A stretch of DNA of 64,000 nucleotides from a virus, in the IMG/VR virus record IMGVR_UViG_3300031726_000003, positions 1 through 64,000 of that record; one strand, 5' to 3'. Positions 15,618 to 22,823 of this stretch are shown piece by piece. The notes beneath the pieces are model-generated. The model was given only the letters and a program-made list of their open reading frames with translations, did no database searches and was not told where the DNA came from. The position numbers and the translations under genes were made by a program. Position 1 is the stretch's first letter; every line of letters starts with the position of its first letter.

Positions 15618-16148
15618 ATGGCTAAGAAACTTGCTGTTCGTGGAACTCAGTACCCTGTAACTGCTGAGTTCATCTTCAACTACAACGACTGGGTGACTGA
15701 TTCAGGTTCCGGGGTGAAATACACCTTCGGCGCTGCAGTCACAAACACCGGTACCGCAACTGCTGTAGACCCCGGCACTGGTATTGTAGAACCCGGCCTG
15801 ACATCCGGTACAGGGCTGACATTTGACTGTATCCCTATGCCGCTGGGCGCTTACATCACTGGAGCGGAGGTCAACGTCGAAACCGCGTACGTCGGTATCG
15901 GTGCTGGCGCCACCCTGTCTCTGGGCATCGCTGGCTCCACCACTGCGCTGGTCAACGCTGCTGACTTGGATGCTGCTGCCGCTGGTGCGAAACTCACCAT
16001 CGCTACGTTCACTCCTACGCTGAGCAATTCCGGTCAGAATATCCGCCTGACTTTGGCCGGGCTGACTGCTGCTGCTTCCGCTGGTAGGGTTCGCGTACGC
16101 GTGAACTACACTATCGACGGTAAGGTCAACGAGGTGTCGGCAGTTTAA
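15618..16148 (+). CDS. Probable head decoration protein
   Basis: A 176-residue beta-rich protein immediately after the capsid gene with a strong AAGGAGG site. It is Gly/Ala/Thr-rich, has almost no charged segments, and contains repeated short strands (GATLSLGIAGSTTAL, NIRLTLAGLTAAA) typical of beta-sandwich surface proteins. Position and composition suggest a decoration or head-fibre protein. It is followed directly by a strong terminator, so the capsid gene and this gene form a transcription unit. No named family is claimed. Confidence 0.6.
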   Translation: MAKKLAVRGTQYPVTAEFIFNYNDWVTDSGSGVKYTFGAAVTNTGTATAVDPGTGIVEPGLTSGTGLTFDCIPMPLGAYITGAEVNVETAYVGIGAGATLSLGIAGSTTALVNAADLDAAAAGAKLTIATFTPTLSNSGQNIRLTLAGLTAAASAGRVRVRVNYTIDGKVNEVSAV

Positions 16149-16164
16149 GAAGTGATAAGGGCTA

Positions 16165-16190
16165 GGGGGGCATATCGCCCCCCTTTTTTT
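16165..16190 (+). terminator. Intrinsic terminator after decoration-like gene
   Basis: GGGGGGC (16165-16171) pairs with GCCCCCC (16177-16183) around an ATATC loop and is followed by seven T (16184-16190). This is the clearest intrinsic terminator in the window. It probably limits very high capsid transcription from running into the adaptor genes. Confidence 0.9.
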
Positions 16191-16207
16191 AAGTAGAGGA
16201 GATAAAC

Positions 16208-16594
16208 GTGCCAGATTATGTGCTGCACCGCGACCATACACTTCAGACTCTAGCCGGACGTAGCATCGCGTTCAGAAAGGGTGCTCCAACATGGGTTCCG
16301 CCAGAGTGCGAGAAAGACGCGATTCATATCGGAGCAGTGCCTGTAGAGGGCGAAGTAAAATTTCTCGAAGATGAGCAAGATGTACCAGTTGAGCTGAGCA
16401 TGCAGGAGCGCACAGCCAAACTGAATGATTCGTTCGCCGCTATGGAGGCTCGCAACGGTGTAGAAGAGTTCCGCAACGACTTCACGGCGCAGGGTGTCCC
16501 GAACCTGAAGGTGCTGTCTGCACTCACCGGATTCGAGGTGCTTGGCAAAGAGCGTGATGAGGCGTGGAAGCAGTATAGACTTGGTAATGCGTGA
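16208..16594 (+). CDS. Conserved phage structural protein (128 aa)
   Basis: Starts with GTG at 16208, supported by GAGGAGATAAAC immediately upstream. The product begins MPDYVLHRDHTLQTLAGRSIAF, a beta-rich N-terminus containing a TWVPPEC turn, followed by a helical C-terminus (VEEFRNDFTAQG, VLSALTGFEV). It lies between the capsid unit and the adaptor, where small head-completion proteins are common. The last codons overlap the next gene's start (GTGATG). No defined function can be assigned. Confidence 0.7.
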   Translation: MPDYVLHRDHTLQTLAGRSIAFRKGAPTWVPPECEKDAIHIGAVPVEGEVKFLEDEQDVPVELSMQERTAKLNDSFAAMEARNGVEEFRNDFTAQGVPNLKVLSALTGFEVLGKERDEAWKQYRLGNA

Positions 16595-17280
16595 TGCTAT
16601 CCGGTGATCTGTACGACTATTTCAAGTCAGACGTCGTAGACTTAGAAGACCCCCCTCTGTGGACTGAAGCAGAGACGTTCCTCTACATGAACGACGCCTA
16701 CCGGATGTTCGTCAGGCTCACCGGGGGTATCCCCGACTCCACTTCGCTATTGACACAGGTCCCTATTCAATCGGGGACTGCGTTCGCTGACGTTGACCCG
16801 CGAATCCTGCGGTTCCGACTGGCCTACAAAGTATCCAACGGCGAAGAGCTTGTCATCGTCAACCAAGAGGAGCTACACAATCTGACCCGCTCGGACTATG
16901 GTGTGGTACGCCCGCTCGTAATAGACAATTCCGCTGGGGCAGTGCAATACATGGTGGTAGGGCAAGAGCGCAATATGGTTCGATGGGTGCAGATTCCCGT
17001 TGTAGATGATACAGCGCAGATTTCGGTGTACCGGCTCCCACTCGATACCATCGATGAAGGTGACATGGGGTTCGCGTTCCCTGAGATCGGGGAAGAACAC
17101 CACGAGCATCTATCGCTATGGATGAAACATAGGGCGTATAGTAAACAAGACGCCGAGACGTTCGATAGAGGGCGCGCTGCTGACAACAAGAAACAGTTTG
17201 AGGACTATTGCGCTGCGTCGAAGGCCGAATGGGAGCGGTACAAGCACAAGACACGTGTCGTTAGCTACGGCGGACTCTGA
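16594..17280 (+). CDS. Head-tail adaptor (P22 gp4-like position)
   Basis: A 228-residue protein starting at ATG 16594, which shares its A with the previous TGA; an in-frame GTG at 16591 is an alternative. It opens with a helical LYDYFKSDVVD and LWTEAETFLYMNDAYRMFVRLTGG segment. It has a beta-rich middle, then EIGEEHHEHLSLWMKHRAYSKQD and a basic end. That order and this site after the capsid genes resemble phage adaptor proteins that bind under the portal. The assignment rests on architecture and position, so it is moderately sure. It couples to the next gene by TGATG overlap. Confidence 0.65.
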   Translation: MLSGDLYDYFKSDVVDLEDPPLWTEAETFLYMNDAYRMFVRLTGGIPDSTSLLTQVPIQSGTAFADVDPRILRFRLAYKVSNGEELVIVNQEELHNLTRSDYGVVRPLVIDNSAGAVQYMVVGQERNMVRWVQIPVVDDTAQISVYRLPLDTIDEGDMGFAFPEIGEEHHEHLSLWMKHRAYSKQDAETFDRGRAADNKKQFEDYCAASKAEWERYKHKTRVVSYGGL

Positions 17281-17732
17281 TGACCGATGAAAACTTCAAC
17301 CGCAGGCTATCGGACGCGCAGGCAAGCGGAGCTGTAGCAGCATTACAGGCCGAGATACGATTGATGACCGGCGGGGTCAGCAAGCTGACCGACGAGGTTA
17401 GGGAGAATTCTAGGCAGTTAGCAAGATTATCCGTACTGGAGGCCAGTCACCAGACACACGAGGCCGCGCTGGGACGGGCGTTCCGGGACATCAACCGGGT
17501 AGAAGGCGAAGCAAAATTGCACGAAGAGAATCAAGTCAAGGCGAACAACCGATACGATAGAATAATCTCGTTCATGTTCGGCGCGAGCGTAGCAATATCG
17601 ATAGTGTGGTCTATAGTAGGGTATCGAATAAACGAGAATATAGACTCCGTGATGAAGACAGCGGCGGACATGCGGGTGCACATGCAGGAATCAGATGGGC
17701 ATACGCACGCCCGCGCTGCGGGCGGCGGATGA
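17280..17732 (+). CDS. Coiled-coil protein with C-terminal membrane segment
   Basis: A 150-residue protein. The first 90 residues are a heptad-like helix (for example GGVSKLTDEVRENSRQLARL). One membrane segment follows at about residues 98-116 (FMFGASVAISIVWSIVGY), then a short polar tail. It opens the lysis cassette, coupled by TGATG to the adaptor and by ATGA to the next small gene. A holin, antiholin or membrane-anchoring role is plausible. The small two-segment protein at 18345 is the better holin candidate. Confidence 0.6.
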   Translation: MTDENFNRRLSDAQASGAVAALQAEIRLMTGGVSKLTDEVRENSRQLARLSVLEASHQTHEAALGRAFRDINRVEGEAKLHEENQVKANNRYDRIISFMFGASVAISIVWSIVGYRINENIDSVMKTAADMRVHMQESDGHTHARAAGGG

Positions 17733-17908
17733 AGCACGATATAACAGAGCAGATCGGGCACTGTACCGCGTGTCACGGATATTTTGTACTGGGGGTCGAA
17801 GGTGACGGTGATCAGTGCGACAGGTGCCGAGACGCTGAGGAGCCGGACCACTCCCTCGGCGCGGAGTGGGACCACTTGAGCGACAGTCCAGAAGTAAGGA
17901 GCGGGTAA
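17729..17908 (+). CDS. 59-residue zinc-binding-type protein
   Basis: The start is the ATG at 17729, overlapping the previous stop as ATGA. The frame is open further upstream, but that part runs inside the preceding gene. The product is acidic and carries CTAC near residue 13 and CDRC near residue 32, a two-pair Cys arrangement likely to bind zinc. The end is acidic and Ser-rich (SLGAEWDHLSDSPEV). It is embedded between a membrane protein and the endolysin. Function is unknown. Confidence 0.55.
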   Translation: MKHDITEQIGHCTACHGYFVLGVEGDGDQCDRCRDAEEPDHSLGAEWDHLSDSPEVRSG

Positions 17909-17910
17909 TA

Positions 17911-18348
17911 ATGACACAGTTGAGCTTGCATTTCACGCTGGAAGAACTTACGTTCTCACAAGAGGCCGTCAGGAAAGGTATAGACAACACCCCCACCCCC
18001 GCCGCAGCAGAACGTCTAGAATATCTAGCCGCCGGCTTGGAACACATACGAAAGGTGCTCGGCCTACCGATGCACGTGAGTTCAGCCTACCGATGCCCCG
18101 CACTTAACTCGCTTATCGGCGGGTCTCCCACCTCAGCACACATGGACGGCGACGCCGCAGACTTCGAGTGCCTGCTTGACCCCCGCACGGTGTGCGCGAT
18201 GATAATGACCTCCGACGTAAGATTCGACCAATTGATAATGGAGGGCACATGGACACATGTCAGCTTCAGCCCACGCATGCGGCACGAGGTGCTGACCGCC
18301 GTGTTCAAGAACGGCGTGGCGGCGTACTATACAGGGCTATCAAAATGA
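17911..18348 (+). CDS. Endolysin, peptidase M15-type
   Basis: A 145-residue peptidoglycan peptidase of the M15 (VanY/D-Ala-D-Ala carboxypeptidase-like) family. ATG at 17911 has AAGGAG upstream. The zinc ligands are visible in SAHMDGDAADF (H77, D84) and WTHVSF (H116). A helical N-terminus (LEELTFSQEAVRKG) and SSAYRCPALN precede the motif, as in the Peptidase_M15_3 group. It cuts cell-wall peptides at lysis. No signal peptide is seen, so export should depend on the holin. It overlaps the next gene by ATGA. Confidence 0.9.
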   Translation: MTQLSLHFTLEELTFSQEAVRKGIDNTPTPAAAERLEYLAAGLEHIRKVLGLPMHVSSAYRCPALNSLIGGSPTSAHMDGDAADFECLLDPRTVCAMIMTSDVRFDQLIMEGTWTHVSFSPRMRHEVLTAVFKNGVAAYYTGLSK

Positions 18349-18524
18349 GTTACACAACTGTAGGAGGGAGACGATTTCTCCTTACCTGTTTGACTGTGGC
18401 AGTATCATGCGTGTTGGTGTGGTACGGCAGAATCACACCTGATGCGTGGGCGATGGTCCAGTTGGGCACCGTAGTTGCATACATCACAGGAGCCTCGTAC
18501 GAAGCATTGAAAGCCCAGAAGTGA
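18345..18524 (+). CDS. Putative holin
   Basis: A 59-residue protein with two membrane segments (LLTCLTVAVSCVLVWYG, residues about 12-28; MVQLGTVVAYITGASYEAL, about 36-54) joined by a short RITPDAW turn. It starts at an ATG overlapping the endolysin stop. A small two-segment membrane protein next to an endolysin and spanins is the classic holin arrangement, and the pattern resembles short phage holins I recall. It should form the inner-membrane lesion. The evidence is topology and context, not a motif. Confidence 0.65.
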   Translation: MSYTTVGGRRFLLTCLTVAVSCVLVWYGRITPDAWAMVQLGTVVAYITGASYEALKAQK

Positions 18525-18754
18525 GCGTGCTCATACATGTAGAGGACACCGGGCGGATACAGGTCTGCCGGCTAGACTCAACGGATGTCGAGTATCTCAT
18601 GGTGAAGCGCAAGGACGGGTGCACACACTGCTACGAGATTCTGGAGTTCGAGCGTATAGCGAATAACGACGACCTCATGGCCCTACAGCACGAAGTCGTC
18701 GCGCTGAAACAGATGTTGGATGCATATAGAAGGATTCAACATGGCAGTGAATGA
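18521..18754 (+). CDS. 77-residue lysis-cassette hypothetical protein
   Basis: The frame starts at GTG 18521, which overlaps the holin stop as GTGA. An upstream extension would run entirely inside the holin gene. The product begins MSVLIHVEDTGRIQVCRL and has a beta-type first half with two Cys in a CTHC motif, then a helical C-terminus (ALQHEVVALKQMLDAYRRI). The coupling in a run of overlapping genes supports translation. No family is recognised. Confidence 0.55.
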   Translation: MSVLIHVEDTGRIQVCRLDSTDVEYLMVKRKDGCTHCYEILEFERIANNDDLMALQHEVVALKQMLDAYRRIQHGSE

Positions 18755-18911
18755 CGTTCTGTTGCTGTTCATAATGGCATTTGTCATCGGGATAGCAGCG
18801 GGGCTGACAGCGTGGGTCGTGCGGGGGATGCGGACCGATATCGATTACCTGAAGCATGAGATCAGGGTACTGCGGACACTTGTGGAAGACTACATGATAG
18901 GGAAAAAGTAA
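18741..18911 (+). CDS. Small single-span membrane protein
   Basis: A 56-residue product starting at ATG 18741 (AAGG upstream). It has one long hydrophobic segment (LLLFIMAFVIGIAAGLTAWVV, about residues 8-27), then a basic/acidic helical tail (RTDIDYLKHEIRVLRTL). It is placed between the holin candidate and Rz, so an antiholin or holin-partner role is possible. The last base overlaps the Rz start. Confidence 0.55.
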   Translation: MAVNDVLLLFIMAFVIGIAAGLTAWVVRGMRTDIDYLKHEIRVLRTLVEDYMIGKK

Positions 18912-19288
18912 TGTGGACACTGTTATGGGGGTTACGAAGTCAGATTGGCCTTGGCCTGATCGTATTGGCAGTCCTTGGGTACATCGCGGTACTGAAGAGC
19001 GACATAAGCACTCTGACCAAAACGGTGGTAACACTAAATGCTCAGCTTGCAGAAGCCAGTGTAAGCCTGTCGATGGAGAAGGCGACGAGTGCTCGATTAC
19101 AAGGAGTATTAGAGAAACTTTCCGAAGAGGGCAAACGCAGGACAGCGAATGCTGCGATGTGGAAGGGCAAATTCGAAAGCAGCGAGAAGCAGTGGCAAGG
19201 GGTGGTTGGTGGCCTGACTGCCTTTCGCCCGAACCCAAAGGAGACCGATTGTGACGCGGCTATTCGGCTATTGCATACTGCTCATTAG
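18911..19288 (+). CDS. Rz: Inner-membrane spanin (Rz-like)
   Basis: A 125-residue protein with an N-terminal signal anchor (IGLGLIVLAVLGYIAVL, about residues 12-28) and a long periplasmic helix (about 30-110), the canonical i-spanin layout. It overlaps the following lipoprotein gene in another frame by 38 bases, which is typical of Rz/Rz1 pairs. With its partner it should fuse inner and outer membranes as the last step of lysis. The ATG abuts the previous stop. Confidence 0.8.
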   Translation: MWTLLWGLRSQIGLGLIVLAVLGYIAVLKSDISTLTKTVVTLNAQLAEASVSLSMEKATSARLQGVLEKLSEEGKRRTANAAMWKGKFESSEKQWQGVVGGLTAFRPNPKETDCDAAIRLLHTAH

Positions 19289-19514
19289 TCTGGCAGGATG
19301 TGGACATAACCCCTTCAAGCAGGAGGTGTCCTATGTCGAGATACCTACTCCGACGTCGTGTGTTACGTGGGAGCCTAGTCGCGAGGTTTCGGAGTTCGAG
19401 AAGACGACTGGTGATGGATCGTTATGGGAACAAGTAAAGGCGTTGCTGGTTGATCGTGCCAACGACCAGCGATTTATCGAAGGGCAAGCCTCTGTCATCA
19501 GCGGCTGCAAATAA
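19251..19514 (+). CDS. Rz1: Outer-membrane spanin lipoprotein (Rz1-like)
   Basis: Starts with GTG at 19251 after AAAGGAGACCGATT, inside the end of the Rz gene. The 87-residue product has a signal sequence ending in a lipobox (LISLAGC, Cys near residue 17), the mark of an outer-membrane lipoprotein. A Pro-containing segment (IPTPTSC) follows. Its nested arrangement and lipobox support the o-spanin call. At 87 residues it is a little long, and the mature part is polar and helical. It indicates a Gram-negative host. Confidence 0.8.
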   Translation: MTRLFGYCILLISLAGCGHNPFKQEVSYVEIPTPTSCVTWEPSREVSEFEKTTGDGSLWEQVKALLVDRANDQRFIEGQASVISGCK

Positions 19515-19525
19515 GGAGCGACATC

Positions 19526-19945
19526 ATGGCAAATGCAATCTACCCGAAGTATAAAGAAGCACTGCTGACCGCCGGGGCAAGTTCAGCCTTGAACGGGTCC
19601 GGCACCACCGGTGTTTACGCCGTCCTGTACGATACAGGCGTACGTGCGTATACATCGACGGATCAGTTCTACACCGACTGCTCGTCCGCGTTCGTAGGGA
19701 CTCCGGTTGAGATCGGTGCAACGAAGGCGTATACCAACGGCGTGTTCGACGGAGCCGATGTGACATGGACAGCCGTCTCTGGGGCGTCGTGCGAAGCTAT
19801 TGTGATCTATGTCCAGAATGCCGGGGCTAATACCACATGGCGCTTGGTAGCGTTCTTGGACTCCAATGTAACTAACCTGCCAGTTACACCTAACGGCGGC
19901 AATATCACCGTTACTTGGAACGCATCTGGGGTGTTCTCACTGTAA
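19526..19945 (+). CDS. Small beta-rich virion protein (139 aa)
   Basis: A 139-residue protein with a good AAGGAG site. It is mostly beta sequence with little charge (GSGTTGVYAVLYDTG, AIVIYVQNAGANTTWRLVAF). I recognise this type as one found beside phage tail-fibre genes, but no function is assigned. It is directly followed by the separate N-terminal-domain-like gene at 19945. The compact, one-domain length suggests a decoration, fibre-assembly or adaptor role. Confidence 0.65.
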   Translation: MANAIYPKYKEALLTAGASSALNGSGTTGVYAVLYDTGVRAYTSTDQFYTDCSSAFVGTPVEIGATKAYTNGVFDGADVTWTAVSGASCEAIVIYVQNAGANTTWRLVAFLDSNVTNLPVTPNGGNITVTWNASGVFSL

Positions 19946-20301
19946 TGCCTAGATACGCGGACAGGGTGAAAGAGACCACGGCAACGACTGGCACGGGGAC
20001 GATTACATTCAGCGGCGCGTCTACTGGGTTTCAGACGTTCGCGAGCGGTTTCCCATCCGGTATACGTCCGTGTTCTATAGGGTACGCTATCGAGGATGGT
20101 TCAGCGTGGGAGGTAGGCAGGGGAACGCTTAACTCCTCCGGCACGACACTGACACGCGATATCATCCGCGCGTCGTCCACCGGATCGGTGCTGTCTCTAT
20201 CCGGGTCTGCCGTGGTATTTTGTACGCCGGCAGCGGAGATGATAGACAACGCAAACATAGGGCAAGTGATGGCGCAAGCAACAGGCCAAGCGATGCCGTA
20301 A
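19945..20301 (+). CDS. Stand-alone fibre N-terminal domain protein
   Basis: An ATG at 19945, adjacent to the previous stop, gives a 118-residue protein beginning MPRYADRVKETTATTGTG. The same domain opens the 479-residue fibre at 46681 (ADRVEETTTTTGNG). In both, strands around GF-T-F, SDWEVG/SAWEVG and RDIIRASS/RTTILASS follow. The domain commonly forms the virion-attachment end of phage fibres. Here it is not attached to a receptor-binding part, so it may cap, anchor or compete for the same virion site. Confidence 0.7.
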   Translation: MPRYADRVKETTATTGTGTITFSGASTGFQTFASGFPSGIRPCSIGYAIEDGSAWEVGRGTLNSSGTTLTRDIIRASSTGSVLSLSGSAVVFCTPAAEMIDNANIGQVMAQATGQAMP

Positions 20302-20311
20302 GGAGAGTATC

Positions 20312-20761
20312 ATGGCTGGAAATAACGACCCAATCTATAGCAAGGTTGGCAGCATCACGTCAGTAGCCGTAACCGCTGCCAACACATCATCCCAAGGTGG
20401 CGGAACTATCGGAACCGACATCTTCTTGGCCTTTACGGCAGACGCGACCAATGGGTCATTCGTACGTGATGTGCGTATGCTCCCGACATCTACGGCAGCA
20501 GCTACGAATACCACAGCCACCGTGGCACGGGTGTTCCTGTCTACAGTGTCGTCTGGGGCCACCACATCGAGCAACACCCATCTGATTGGAGAGCTGGCAC
20601 TAGCGGCTCAATCGGCGGATAACACCACCTCCGCCGTGTACCCGGTAGTGTTACCACTCAACTTCGCACTTCCGCCGGGCATGACGATCCTTGTTACCAA
20701 CCACGCCGCTCCGGCAACAAACACGCTGTGGAAAATAACTGTCACAGGGGGTAGTTACTAA
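20312..20761 (+). CDS. Ala/Thr-rich structural protein (149 aa)
   Basis: A 149-residue low-charge protein, beta-rich and with many Thr, Ala and Ser residues (TAANTSSQGG, AAATNTTATV, PPGMTILVTNHAA). It lies between the stand-alone fibre domain and the glycine-rich genes, and its composition resembles phage fibre accessories or jelly-roll decoration domains. A GGAGAG site stands just before the ATG. The stop codon TAA shares its last A with the next start, so it is coupled to the 55-residue gene. No family is recognised. Confidence 0.6.
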   Translation: MAGNNDPIYSKVGSITSVAVTAANTSSQGGGTIGTDIFLAFTADATNGSFVRDVRMLPTSTAAATNTTATVARVFLSTVSSGATTSSNTHLIGELALAAQSADNTTSAVYPVVLPLNFALPPGMTILVTNHAAPATNTLWKITVTGGSY

Positions 20762-20928
20762 TGCTCCGGGCACAGATCAACTTCCTGTCTACGATCACCG
20801 GCACTGGGTGGATGTATATAGACGCCGTTAGCCGCGAGGTGGTCAAGGTCACTGACCCCGACGGAGTCGAGGTGTCCAGCGAAGTTCCGTACTCCTACGA
20901 ATGCGTGGGTGAATGGGAAGATGCTTGA
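20761..20928 (+). CDS. 55-residue beta-type protein
   Basis: A short frame from ATG 20761 to TGA 20928. Its start overlaps the preceding TAA and its end overlaps the first glycine-rich gene's start, so it is translationally coupled on both sides. The product begins MLRAQINFLSTITG and continues with alternating strands (WMYIDAVSREVVKVTDPDG, VPYSYECVGEWED). It looks like a small beta-barrel or adaptor domain. It may link the glycine-rich proteins to the virion, but that is inference. Confidence 0.55.
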   Translation: MLRAQINFLSTITGTGWMYIDAVSREVVKVTDPDGVEVSSEVPYSYECVGEWEDA

Positions 20929-21856
20929 TCTATACCACACGCCGTCGTCGTTATTAGCTGACCGTCAGATATTCTACGGCGTTGTAGCCTCTCAGGCTCA
21001 ACCGGTGCCGTGGTTCAAACCGCGCGGAAAATCATTCCTCCGCATTCTCTGCTTGGGCGGGGGAGGTGGAGGTGGTTCCGGATTTGTCGGTGCTGCGTCT
21101 GCTGCTGGAGGGGGTGGAGGGGGAGGAGGCGGAGCGCAATGTACTGTGACCTTACCGCTGGTCCTAGTCCCCGATGTCCTGTTCATAACCCCCGGAAAAG
21201 GGGGAGCGCCAAGTACTGCCGGCGGCGCGTCTGCAGTAAGTATGTCATATGTTACCGGGGTAAATAGCTGCTATATAGCCTTCGCTAACGGAGGGGGGCA
21301 AGGGTCGGACGCAAGCGCAGTCGGGGCCGCCGGCGTTGGAGCTGCGGGCACGGTGACTGGCATATCATTAGCGTCCGGGGTTTTGATGGGAGGGCTGCTT
21401 CTTACTAACGTGAGCACACTCGGCTCAAACGGGGGGGCCGGGGGCGCGGCCACGACGGGAGCAGCAGGAGCAGCTGCGACGTATGGGAACAGCGGGGGTC
21501 TCGGATGCGGCGGCGGAGGTGGGGGGGCTATAGGGACTACCGCGAATGGTGGGGCCGGGGGGAACGGATCATCATATGGAACGAACGGTTTCCCCGGTAT
21601 AGCTATCGGCGGGGTAGCATCTGCCGGAGCCGGAGGCAGTGGAGGGGGAGGAGTGAGTTTCCCTATGGGCTTTCTATTCGGCACCGGGGGAGCGGGCGGA
21701 GCTGGATCGGCGTTTAACTCCGCTACGAGCGGGGGGGACGGGGGCAACGGGGGTATAGGTAGCGGCGGCGGCGGCGGCGGGGCATGTTTGACCGGCGGCG
21801 TCGCTGGTAGGGCCGGAAACGGCGGCCCCGGCGTAGTAGTGATGATATGTTGGTGA
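20921..21856 (+). CDS. Glycine-rich adhesin-like protein, paralogue 1
   Basis: The ATG at 20921 matches the starts of both paralogues (MLDLYHT, MLDMFHT, MLDLYYM); an upstream in-frame GTG is less likely. The 311-residue product has a conserved domain, WFKPRGKSFLRILCLGG, then glycine runs (up to nine in a row) interspersed with short strands. It ends with a GGPGVVVMICW-type C-terminus. Known glycine-rich phage proteins form polyglycine-II helix bundles or beta structures at fibre tips. It is the first of three tandem copies. Runs of seven G in the DNA may be slippage-prone. Confidence 0.75.
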   Translation: MLDLYHTPSSLLADRQIFYGVVASQAQPVPWFKPRGKSFLRILCLGGGGGGGSGFVGAASAAGGGGGGGGGAQCTVTLPLVLVPDVLFITPGKGGAPSTAGGASAVSMSYVTGVNSCYIAFANGGGQGSDASAVGAAGVGAAGTVTGISLASGVLMGGLLLTNVSTLGSNGGAGGAATTGAAGAAATYGNSGGLGCGGGGGGAIGTTANGGAGGNGSSYGTNGFPGIAIGGVASAGAGGSGGGGVSFPMGFLFGTGGAGGAGSAFNSATSGGDGGNGGIGSGGGGGGACLTGGVAGRAGNGGPGVVVMICW

Positions 21857-21860
21857 CAAT

Positions 21861-22811
21861 ATGCTAGACATGTTTCATACCGCGAATGACGGGAACACAC
21901 AGGTGTTTGTGGGAAGAGTATGTACCGCTTCTGCCCCGGTGATATGGACGCCTTGGTTCAAGCCTAGAGGGAAGTCCATGATGCACATCCTTCTTATCAG
22001 CGGAGGAGCAGGGGGAGGGGCAGGGCGGGTAGGATCAGCATCTGCGTCTGGAGGCGGCGGCGGAGGAGGCTGCGGGCCAATCTACACCGCACTATATCCG
22101 CTGTCGGATGTGCCGGATGTACTATTCGTGAGCGCCGGGGACGGAGGGCTGGGGGCGACTACATCAGGCGGGATAGGAAATGCTGGCTCGATGTCGTTCG
22201 TAGCTTCGGGGGCAAATAGCAATACCGGATTTGTTATAACGTCTACGTCAGCCGGGGCGGCGGGGCAAGGGGGTTCGGCCGCTAGTTCCGCTGCGGGGGG
22301 AACGGCGGCTTCAGCGTACGCCGTTGGGACGGGGTGGGGAGGTCTGACAGGGATATTAGGGGTAGCAACCAGCAGCACGGTTGGGCAGGCAGGAGGGTCC
22401 GGGGGCACGGCTACCACGGCGGCGGCAGGATCGGCTATCGCTACCCCTACCACCGGGCTGCTACTTACGGGAGGAGCGGGGGGCGGAGCGATAGGCACAA
22501 CCGCGAACGGAGGGGCAGGAGGGGCCGTGGGGGCGCTGTGTACTATACCGGGAATCCCCGGAGGTCTGGCGTCTGCAGGAGCAGGCGGGAACGGTAACGC
22601 CGGATATAAGTGGCCGGGGTTCGGCCCATTCCTCAATACAGGAGGTTCTGGCGGAGCAGGCTCAGCGTTTAACTCGGCAACTGCTGGAGGCTTCGGCGGG
22701 GACGGCGGGTATGGGTGCGGCGGCGGCGGGGGCGGAGCATGCCTCACTGGCGGGGTAGTCGGGCGCGGCGGAAACGGCGGCCCCGGAATTGTGATAATCA
22801 CGTGCTGGTAA
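21861..22811 (+). CDS. Glycine-rich adhesin-like protein, paralogue 2
   Basis: A 316-residue paralogue with the same plan: MLDMFHT start, WFKPRGKSMMHILLISGG, a glycine- and alanine-rich core (with GTTANGGAGG and GSAFNSATAGG blocks) and the terminal CGGGGGGACLTGG..GNGGPGIVIITCW segment. The N-terminal 45 residues and the last 60 are the best conserved between copies. The core varies, as expected for a receptor-facing surface. It follows paralogue 1 after four bases. Confidence 0.75.
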   Translation: MLDMFHTANDGNTQVFVGRVCTASAPVIWTPWFKPRGKSMMHILLISGGAGGGAGRVGSASASGGGGGGGCGPIYTALYPLSDVPDVLFVSAGDGGLGATTSGGIGNAGSMSFVASGANSNTGFVITSTSAGAAGQGGSAASSAAGGTAASAYAVGTGWGGLTGILGVATSSTVGQAGGSGGTATTAAAGSAIATPTTGLLLTGGAGGGAIGTTANGGAGGAVGALCTIPGIPGGLASAGAGGNGNAGYKWPGFGPFLNTGGSGGAGSAFNSATAGGFGGDGGYGCGGGGGGACLTGGVVGRGGNGGPGIVIITCW

Positions 22812-22823
22812 CTAGGGTCCATC

